Shown piece after piece: positions 55,111-64,000 of a stretch of DNA of 64,000 nt. The notes beneath the pieces are model-generated. The model saw only the letters and a program-made list of their open reading frames with translations, did no database searches and had not been told where the DNA came from. The translations under genes and the position numbers were made by a program. The first letter of the stretch is position 1. The number at the start of each line of letters is the position of its first letter. The DNA comes from Paulownia fortunei (Eukaryota; Streptophyta; Magnoliopsida; Lamiales; Paulowniaceae): contig CM033117.1 in NCBI GenBank assembly GCA_019321725.1, positions 1 through 64,000 of the forward strand. Direction: 5' to 3'.

Positions 55111-55480
55111 CAAACAAAAGAAGAAGTAAGGTAACATAAATAGTAGGTATAAATAGTGTGGAAAGATAGAGAAAGAAGTAAATGTTTTGGTTTTCTAAAA
55201 CTGGGAATTCGTATTAATAATAGACAACGTAATAAAAGATGAATAAGTGTGAGAGTGGTTGTGAGTGACTAGTAACAGTAGACACGAGACGTATGTTGAC
55301 TATGTTCCAAAAAAGAAGAGTGGGAAATGTTGTATTCGTATGAGTGGGATTGCATTATTAGGCAATAAGCGGTTGGAAATGAAACTGCCAATTCCCCTAT
55401 TTTTGGAAGGGTGTTTGGATTTGACGTATGAAATTGATGGAGATTAGAGTTTATCACTGTTTTGTCAGCGTGGAGCACTA

Positions 55481-55521
55481 TAATTAATTAATTAATTAAT
55501 TAATTAATTAATTAATTAATT
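55481..55521. repeat. (TAAT)n tetranucleotide microsatellite
   Basis: About ten TAAT units in a row. Confidence 0.95.
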
Positions 55522-55523
55522 GA

Positions 55524-55559
55524 TGTTGAGTGTTGAGTGTTGAGTGTCGAGTGTTTGAG
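55524..55559. repeat. (TGTTGAG)n heptanucleotide minisatellite
   Basis: Five units, the last two diverged (TGTCGAG, TGTTTGAG), starting two or three bases after the TAAT tract. Confidence 0.9.
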
Positions 55560-55800
55560 GTTGGCTATATTCATTCAATTTCAATTCCTTCTCTTGTTAA
55601 GCGTGAAGTGACCAACTAAATATGTCGAAACTGTCGGTCCACCACCCACTTATAACCCATTTTTGTCAAACTCAAAACACCTCCTCAAGCATGCTCTTTA
55701 CACAGTGAAATCGACTATATTCACCTTTCATCATTCCACTCCAATTCTTTCTCTTTTTAGTGTTTGCTTTACAAAGTACACATTTGATCGCCAATCCATT

Positions 55801-55848
55801 CCTTTCTTTTCTTTTCTTCTCTTTTCTTTTCTTTTCTTTTCTTCTTTT
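55801..55848. repeat. (CTTTT)n pentanucleotide tract
   Basis: An imperfect run of CTTTT units broken by CTTCT. Confidence 0.9.
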
Positions 55849-58800
55849 TGAAAAATACACACATTCCCGCACAAACACGGCATACATCAAATAATAATAA
55901 TCTATCTACATGGTCCATATCACACAACACAAATGCAAATAAATAGGATCAATCACACATGCAAATCACTCACTCATTTACACACACACAGTTGAAATCA
56001 TGGCTGATTTTTTTATTTTTTTTTTAAAAGTTCAAGTGCTAACTAACGCTATGTTTGGATGTTGGAGTTTAATAAGAAAAAGGGTTTTTAATCATTCTAA
56101 ATGATCCAATTTTTTTTTTTATTTTTTTTTTAATTTTAATTTATGGTCCAAACTTGGCCTAAAGGAAAGTTAGAGTTGTAGAAATGTATACAATAGGCTT
56201 CCATCCTCTTGGGACTTTGGAACTTCAGCATGATCTCCCCCATTTGCCAGATAAACCAACCAAATCGAGTCAAGATTTTACACTGTTTCTGTGTGTTGCA
56301 AGTGGAAAAATTTGTAGTATTTTCTTGCCAAATTTCCAGTGATTGTAGGAGACAGAGCTTTGGACAAGTGTCTGCCGCGGGATACTTAATAATACAAAAA
56401 AATAGTAAGTTGAGTGGGATTTGGGGGTGGGTGGGGGACGCATCACATTTAGATTCTTGAACAGGCCTTGCTGTTATCAATCGATGTGGTAATAATTCGG
56501 GGTGACTTCTCAGTGCTCTTGATCTTGAAATTCATTACTCCACCAGACTAAATCATGATACACCTAGTGGAGCAATGCTTTTGCAGCTATTGACAAGGGG
56601 AAAGTGGATTATTTGTCTACTTTCATTGAATCATTGTTTGGCAATTTCCTCTCTTCATAAAGAATCAGACAACGTCAGCTCAATATGGGATCTGATTTTC
56701 TGACCAACAGCGTTTTACGATGTGCATATTTTTTCACAAAAATGAGAAGCCAATCACCCCAAATATAAATTGATTTTTTTTTTTGGAAGTGCACAGACAA
56801 ATAGAGGTAATTTACTTGTGTTTGCATTGTGATTGAAGAATTATGTGGTTAGTGATGTATGGTATCATTCATTTTTTTTTTTTAATTGAAAGTCAACTGT
56901 GATATGAATCACTATTTGTATCATAAAAAGTCGTTATGGGTGTCGGAACTGAACCGACGAAAACCTTACAACGCTTAAATCAGTTATAGAGTAAGTCAAT
57001 GAAAATAAAAAAACATTGAACAATTAAGTGTGTAATTAATCATGTATCTTTTGATAATGAAAATTAAGGGTATTTATAATATTGATGTAAAGATTTTCGT
57101 GGGTTTGAATCTCATGACATTAATAGACTTACCTTAAATATTATAATTCAATCTTGTGTATTAATGCGTGGATCTTATAAACTTAATCTATTTAATATTA
57201 TTTTTAAATTAATCCATAATCCAAATAGATTTTTATAAATTTAACCTATTAAATTTATTTTGAGCTCGCAACATACTTGCGGTTGAGTAAGCCCAAAAAC
57301 AGAGAAAATTATTAGTTTTTTTTTTTTTTTTTGTGTGTGTACGATCCCTATATATATTTCTACCTTCGAAGCCCTACAAACCGGACAAAGAATCCTGTTG
57401 AGTACTTTCTCCTTTAATCTTTTTTCATGTCTTCTTCTTCTCCTCCCCCACATAATGCGGTTGGCAATTATGCTGTTTGTTGCCCTCATCATAGCTTTAA
57501 CACACTTATCAGTTTGCCTCCATCAAAATTCACTTTGGTCTTCCATCAATTACTCCTTTTTTCTCATGCACTTGAATGTTTTTCTGAACCAATTGCAAAT
57601 ATTCTACTGATAAAGTTGGCCTTCTCTTCTCGCCCTAATGAGAAAAAAGGGACCCGGACAAAATTCGTAGGAGGCAGAGCATGAGATAAGTGATAATATG
57701 TAGATGTGCTTGAAAAGGGAGCTCCTTTCATTCTAAATCATGTTGAGATTTCTCTCTTTGGAGTTGCATTATTGTGATGGGAAAGTTTGACAAGAATCCT
57801 TATCAATTCCTTAGTACTTAGTACATAATTAAAGTACAAGATAAATAACTTTTCACAAGAAGACTATATATTTGAACATGCTAATATTAATAATTCTGAC
57901 AGCCTTTTTACTTTTGTTTGAGGGGGCATTTTGATGGGATTGTGGTAACACATTTTTTTTTATTTTTTTATTACAAGACAATATTATTAAATCTTAAATT
58001 GAATATTCAATATTGACAGATAATTTTTATGCCCAAAAAGAGTTGCTTTTCTGGTAGGCACATCTTCTTTCATTTCCGAGGTGCAATTACAATCCAGAGC
58101 TCTTGTTCAAATCGTTTTCCATCTCATTTGTGTTCAAAGAAGGGAAAAACTTGATTAAATTCATTAAACTAATACTAATGTGTTAAATAGAGAGATATTT
58201 TGAAACAAATGAACACCTCGTTAACAAAAAATGGTAATAATATTTGCACATTTTCTCATAATAAGAACATCTAATTTTAGATAAATAGAGTGTTAGTTTG
58301 GCATGGCAAATACTAGTTTGTGCATGAGGTTGATTTTCACTGTCTGTTTGGTTTTTTCTTTTTTTCTTTTTTCCTTATTTCATTTTCATGATCAGAATTC
58401 CAGTTAGACTGTCCTTTTTTTTTTTTTTTTTTTTTTTCATGGTAGATCATTTTTCATGTTTGGGTAACATGATGTTTAGGTGTTTCATACAAATGGGCCT
58501 CGTTTGGGTAAATATCAAAGATGCGCATCAGCTTAGCATGCATTCCTATCTGGTTAACCCAAGTAGTCCATGGACTGTATGGTCCAAGACAAGCACTAAA
58601 CCTCATATGATATTTTCTAAGTACTCGTAATATGGTCCAGTTATTGTTAATGCAAGTAGTTTGTGCTCAAATTATTAAAAAGAAAATAAAGTAAGAGATA
58701 TACATTTTTTTTTTTTTTTGGGATTTGAAATCATGAATGTTAGAGGAAAATATTTTCGACTTAAAAATTTCATTCCCCATTTCAAAAAATCCAACAGTTA

Positions 58801-59806
58801 ATTTGGACTTCTTAAATTAAGAAATTTAATGAATTAATTTTTTAATAGAATTTTTTTCTCTCCGTTGTTCAAATTTGATTTGTGTTAATAATGCTTTTAA
58901 ACTTAATAAATTAAGTTTTTGGATAGAAATATATATATTTTTTTAATTCTTAGATGTAAAAATTATAATTGAGACAAGTTATTAAATTTGAATGAACTCA
59001 ACAAAAAGATAATTTTTTTTTAAAGTTCATAAATCAAGTTTGTAGAAGTTTTTACTACAAATAAATGGATACACTTAGAAGAAAACTAATTTTAAAATTA
59101 TCAATAAATAATTTTTTTTATATAAGAAATTTAAAGGTAATTTCGTCTGAAACAGGGTAAAAGTCAATGGTTGGATTTTATTGAAATGAAAAATTAATGG
59201 AATGAGTTTTTTGGATTGAAAATTAATTTCTTAGTTATTTTTATATATAAACATCTATTTTAAAAAGTTTTTAATAATTTTCCCTCTGTAATACCAAACA
59301 ACACCAAGGATTAATTGTATGCCTCCAATAAATTTCTCTTTCCCTAATTGTTAATAGTGATTATGAAATTAAGAATGACAATGAATGAATTTAGCAAGGG
59401 TCTGATCAAACTTAACCGTATTATCAAGAAAACGCGAGATTTGTCTCGTTACTGCTCAATTGAAGCCCCATCCCAAATTTAAAATTTGATGAGTCCAACT
59501 CTTTGGACCCGCGAACCCACAAAATATAAAAATTCCATTGTTCAAAATGCCAAGATCGCACCACCACAACAGAACCTAACAAATTATTGGACACAATTAC
59601 AAATTTAGTTGGATATATCAGACTCATCACAAACTTGGTGACAAAAACTGAACAAGACCCGGAAGCACAATTGGACCCATCACCTTCTCAATTGGCTTAT
59701 TTATTACAAGGCACCTAACTAAAGAAGCACACGAGACAGACTGGAACAAGCATAAGCAAGAAAAGCATCATCATTCCCAAGTGTGATGGCTTATTAATTC
59801 TGATCC

Positions 59807-61924
59807 TCATTCTCTCCTTGTCATGGAAACAGTGACATTGATAAATTTGGTATCTTCCTTGGACATGCGATCAGAAAGGATTTTTCTGTACATGTCGAAC
59901 AATTGATCAATTACAAGGCCACCAAAGTGTTCCGCCAACAATGGTTCGGCCACGGATCTCATGCACTTGGCCACATTGCACCCATCATCGGCTATTAAAT
60001 CCTGGGAATAGAAGCCATTGCCGCAGGCGGCCCATGTGATTTCTGAGGCCTCCAGGCGGTTGATGGTGAAGGACCCTTCCTTTTCCACCTCCGTCTTCAC
60101 TTCTGCTGGCGATGGTGTGTACTGAGGGATGTTGAATGAATGTAGCTTCTCTTCTTCTATAAGTCCCTGTATATATATTTGTATGTATCTATTGATAATT
60201 GATTTCAAACTAATTAAAACACTTAATTAATATCAATTAAGAGAAGATTTTTGTATAATTGATGGTAGACTTACTTTGGGTCTTTCACGACAATCTAATA
60301 AATTCAAAAAAGCAAGTACCTTTTTATTGATGATGTTTCTTAAGTTGGTCTTGCACTCTTGCATAAGCAATCCAATCTATTAATATTAGCAATACGGCAT
60401 TATATACTTGGCAATATATTGTATTATATATTCATGTCTAAATCAATTCCCACTTTAGATTCCGGGGTCTTCTTAATTGTTTATTTTGATAATAAATTCT
60501 TTTGATTGTGCTAAAGTAAATTAGGTTCCTCGGATATATATTGTTGCTGAAGATATATATTATAGAAATTAGATACCTCAGACACCATTTCCTTTAGTGA
60601 CAGGGCCAAGAGCTCCCAAATATAGCAGCACTCCTTGCTACAAGCATTCTCACTTTTCCTTCCCAAGATAGTTAACACCATTCTTCCACCGCCCACTACT
60701 TCCTCCGAACGACATTTCAGAAAAGTTGAAAAATCTCTTTGAAACTGCTCATAGTATGCATTAATCACAATTACTGGGCTTGTACTTGCCATGTAGATAT
60801 TTTCTTTGTTCATTTCCAAACCTTCAGGGACCTGATATATAATACATTGATCAATCAATTCTTTAAGGAGAAAAAAAAAAAAAAAAAAGAAAAAGAAAAA
60901 GAAAAAACAGAGAAAAATTGTAAACAAGAGGGGTTTGGTTTTGGTTAAAGTTTTACCTTGGACAGCCACATGAGACTGTAAGAAGAATGAATAAAATGCA
61001 GGCTTTTTGCTGCAAAAAGCCTGCCATAAAATGAACCGGGAACTCCGTATACAAAACAAGGTCCGAATCCAGGTCCCATTTCCTGTAATAGTTCGGCTTG
61101 AAACCTGGGCAACAACGAGTGGAAAATGGAGTTGAAATCATTTCCAGGGAGGTCATTCAAGAGTATCTGAAATTCCGGCAACTGATGGCCGTGTTTCTGG
61201 CTTAATTTGCCGACAATTTTCACAAGCTCCGTCGCCACAAACAAAGTGTTTGGTCCAGAGGAACAACCCAACTCTGCCATACAGAAGCTCTTGGGGGCCA
61301 TGCTGCTGTATACTTCAGTTATTGCTTCTTCTGTTATTGGCTTTGTCATGGATATCACCTTTCTCTGCCAGAATTCATCAATTCATTGATTCACCATCTA
61401 ATTTATTACTGTTGGAAATTTCCTAGCAAGGAAGTCCATAATCAAAGGCAATTATTAAGGTTATTAACATTTCCAGTAAGTTGGAATTTGGTTAGTTATT
61501 CATCCAAGTTTCCAAAAATGAATCTTTGTGTCGGTGTAAATAAGTGGTCCTTTCGTCATTTACCCAAGACTAAATTGCTGGTTGAGCGTGTTCCAAGAAT
61601 AAAAATGCCACAAAGTTATAAATATGCATCCAAATTAAAAAAAAAAAATTAAAGATATATCACATGCATTATTAACTATAAAAATGAAGATCTATGTATA
61701 AATATATATATATACATAAAATGCCGTAACTTTAATTTGAATGATGTGCCACAAAAAAATAAATGATGGTTTGAGAAAAAGAAGAAATTAAACCCAAATA
61801 ATATGCTCCATTAACCAACTAAATATTGATGGATAATGAATATATAAACCTGAACTAAAGAGTTGTTAGCATAACTGGTCTCTCCCAAACCTCCATTCAT
61901 GTGAAGTACTTGAACAACTTCCAT
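59807..61924 (-). CDS. SABATH carboxyl methyltransferase 2 (salicylate/benzoate type)
   Basis: Four minus-strand exons (61924-61850, 61364-60957, 60831-60577, 60166-59807) join into 365 residues. The product should methylate salicylate or benzoate with S-adenosylmethionine to give a volatile methyl ester, as in defence and scent. Visible are MEVVQVLHMNGGLGETSYANNS, motif I MAELGCSSGPNTL (about 57-69), LNDLPGNDFNSIF, YGVPGSFYGRLF and SSYSLMWLS with Met157 and Trp158. WELLA supplies the second pocket Trp and CMRSVAEPLL the second clamp Met. These correspond to the residues that clamp salicylate in the Clarkia SAMT structure (Met150, Trp151, Trp226, Met308). The C-terminus ends KFINVTVSMTRRE as in that family. 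Splice positions match SABATH 1, showing shared ancestry. A substrate other than salicylate, such as benzoate or anthranilate, remains possible. Confidence 0.95.
60868..60907. repeat. A-rich tract in SABATH 2 intron 2
   Basis: An A homopolymer of about 18 bases followed by GAAAAA repeats. On the transcript strand it forms a long T-rich tract within the short intron 60832-60956, about 40 bases before the acceptor. Confidence 0.85.
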
Positions 61925-61932
61925 TGCTATTC

Positions 61933-61955
61933 TGTGTGTGTGTGTGTGTGTGTGT
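61933..61955 (-). repeat. (CA)n tract in the SABATH 2 5' leader
   Basis: A perfect TG run on the plus strand (CA on the transcript) ends eight to nine bases before the ATG. It fills most of the distance between the TATA box and the start codon. Confidence 0.95.
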
Positions 61956-61979
61956 TGAAAGACGCAGGGAACAATAGCC

Positions 61980-61987
61980 TATTTATA
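61980..61987 (-). promoter_or_regulatory. TATA box of SABATH 2
   Basis: The minus strand reads TATAAATA about 55 bases upstream of the ATG. This predicts transcription starting around 61950-61955, at or inside the CA repeat, and a very short leader. Confidence 0.65.
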
Positions 61988-64000
61988 GACTTTCCTCTCC
62001 CATGCAAGTTATATAAAATACACTTGATGGCGTCTCTTTTAGTTGCAGTAATTCTCCAAAACCTTTTCAATCATTCACTTGTGATTGAAAACAAAGTTGT
62101 TGAACTCTTAAAAAAAGAGAAGGTTGTTACTACGTACGCCATCTGTCCCTACGCCACGAGAAAGTTAAGGAAACAAAAACACATGCATCACTTGTTATTT
62201 CTTATCTACGCGAGTAATAAAATTCAAGTTAAAAAAGAAAAAGAAGAGAATATAGTCCAATAATATATCTCCACGTTTTTTATGTATATATATATAGTGA
62301 GAGTCGGACCACACTTTCAGAATATAATTCCAAAAATGGAATAATAATTCTTTTTTGTAGTAACAGAAATGTTGATGTGTGTAAATAAAGAAGAGTAGGG
62401 TGTACTGAGGACAAGATAACATGAATCACATGATGTTCAATTAATGGTTCTTCTGGTCTCATTATTTTAGTTGTGAAAACGATTAAAATGCCTTTTTTTC
62501 GATTTTATCGGCTTAAACCACTTTGATTTTGTGAATTGATAAGAATGGGTTACGAGCTTCATATTTGTTATCAATAATGCAATAACAATTATGGGTAACA
62601 ACTTCTCTTGTGGCAAAAATTGAGTGAAATTTTTTTTTTTTTTTTGAAAAATGATAAATAAAAATGTATTTTAAATTTTTTAAAAAGACAAATTTTAAAT
62701 TTTAATAATTTTATATCAGTTTGCCGCAGGCGGGGCTTAGCTTCCCGTCCGTGGCAGTACTGAAGAAGGCTTTCAGTAATTAATAAAATCATGCCTGAAA
62801 TTTAGATTAAACTTATGTTGATGCACTTCAGTTAGATGATAATTGGGGTACACGTGATATTATTAATTGATTACAACCTCATTTTAGGTGTTCGTTAATC
62901 ACTAAGCAAATGCATATATATATATATGGCGTTCACAAAGTAAATTTTGCAAATGGGAAAGTAATTTTTTGGTGAAAAAAAATTATTTATAGGGCATAAA
63001 TATTATTCTTGTGCATTAGATAAAATCAAGAATTAATGGAGAGAATAGAGAAATAAAGTGAATAAAATTCATTTAAAATATGACCAGAGGTCAACATTTT
63101 TTGTTTGAGATCCTAAGTTTGTAGGTGTTAATTAAGTCTTGATATACTTAAATAAAAATAAAGTGTGAGTATAACGTGCATTTTAAGTTAAAATTTAATG
63201 GTGTCATATTTTTTTAAGAAATATGTATGGATTTTTAAATATGATTAGAAATTATCGTAATGTTTTTTAATATAAGAGAATTGTGCATATTTTCTTAAAA
63301 ATATAAAAAGAATTTATGCATTTTACCCTTAGATAGACACGCAACACGATGGCATGGCAGTCAACCTCAACATGATTTGATTCATTTGCTATTTAAAGGC
63401 CAAGGATCAGGTACGATATTTTTATAATTAAAATCAAATCAATCTTGTCTCATTAGTTTAATTAAAATTAATTATATATTTTTTATTATATTATATAAAA
63501 TAATAATATAATAAATTAATTATTATATATTATTTTATGAATATAAAAAAATAAGTAAAAATATATTTAATAAAATTTAAAATTTAAAATTCAAATAATT
63601 ATATATATAATTAAATATTATATTTACTTTTTAAAAAAATTATAAAATTAAATTTTAACTAATTTAATAAATTTTAATTAATTCAATCTTTCTTAAATTT
63701 TTTTATACAGTAATTGAATTGATTATTGATTCGATTCTCGATCAAATCAATTGATCCGTTTTGATATTGAAAATTTAGGTACTATCAATTACCCCACGCG
63801 AACCCACGTCAGCCAGCTGCTTCATCTGATGACGTCTCTTTATGATACGTGTGTGTGGATGATTATGATGCAGCATAAGCAATGAGATTAGTCCACCATT
63901 CACACCTAATTTACATATAATAAATTAATTTCTGGGTGGGCTTCATGCATTACTTCGATGAATATTGTTAAAATTGCATTGGATAAATCGATTCAATTGA
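61988..64000. other. Right-edge region upstream of SABATH 2
   Basis: The distal promoter of SABATH 2 lies at the left. The rest is very AT-rich, with a T homopolymer at about 62630-62645, a short GC-rich patch at 62720-62760 and TA runs near 62910-62927. No gene is supported. Confidence 0.55.

Larger units (their letters stand above)
55111..59806. other. Intergenic right half between the SABATH genes
   Basis: AT-rich spacer. It has the TAAT and TGTTGAG repeats at 55481-55559, a CTTTT pentamer tract at 55801-55848, T homopolymers (for example 58415-58437 and near 58707) and scattered (CA)n. Open frames at 56136-56480 and 57335-57684 have no recognised motif or splice context. No gene is supported. 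Confidence 0.55.

Noticed and set aside
56136..56480. Minus-strand 114-codon frame between the SABATH genes as a third, broken SABATH copy
   Set aside because: It contains none of the SABATH motifs (GGxGxxSY, LGCSSGPN, LNDLPxNDFN) and no splice context.
57090..57125. GTGGGTTTGAATCTCATG as a possible tRNA/SINE B-box
   Set aside because: No A-box or foldable cloverleaf was found upstream, and the phrase is common in plant intergenic DNA.

Overview
The window is nuclear DNA of a flowering plant, most likely a eudicot. The genes have many short exons and GT-AG introns, the spacers are AT-rich with long (AT)n and (CA)n tracts, and the families are plant ones: CDPK, SABATH methyltransferase, phenylcoumaran benzylic ether reductase, mitochondrial gamma carbonic anhydrase and DUF4408. 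Exon boundaries were set by reading splice sites and checking that each joined frame stays open. No computation or database search was run.

Left part (0-25 kb). A possible terminal exon of an unrecognised gene lies at the left edge. Next come a seven-exon calcium-dependent protein kinase on the minus strand (957-6732), a broken isoflavone-reductase-like (PCBER) gene (9958-11795, plus), an eleven-exon gene for a replication factor C subunit 3-like AAA+ protein with a long disordered N-terminus (13926-20823, plus), and a five-exon gamma carbonic anhydrase gene (21769-24974, plus). The largest intron of the RFC3-like gene carries a degenerate LTR.

Middle part (25-48 kb). An eight-exon auxilin-like J-domain gene (28873-35668, plus) and a small DUF4408/DUF761 membrane-protein gene (42877-43542, plus) are separated by repeat-rich spacers. 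The DUF4408 gene has ATA where the family start ATG is expected. A minus-strand copia-type LTR with its primer-binding site lies at 46.5-46.9 kb.

Right part (48-64 kb). Two intact four-exon SABATH methyltransferase genes lie in the same orientation on the minus strand (48243-50473 and 59807-61924). The second resembles salicylate/benzoate carboxyl methyltransferases; the first has different residues in the substrate pocket. The 9.3 kb between them holds a second copy of the LTR found in the RFC3-like intron, still attached to the 3' part of its internal region.

The genes look like ordinary plant neighbours rather than one pathway. The only functional grouping is the SABATH pair. I found no convincing tRNA or rRNA gene, CRISPR array or obvious new system. 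The best leads are the extended RFC3-like protein, the altered start of the DUF4408 gene, the PCBER pseudogene, the diverged SABATH pair and the intronic LTR.
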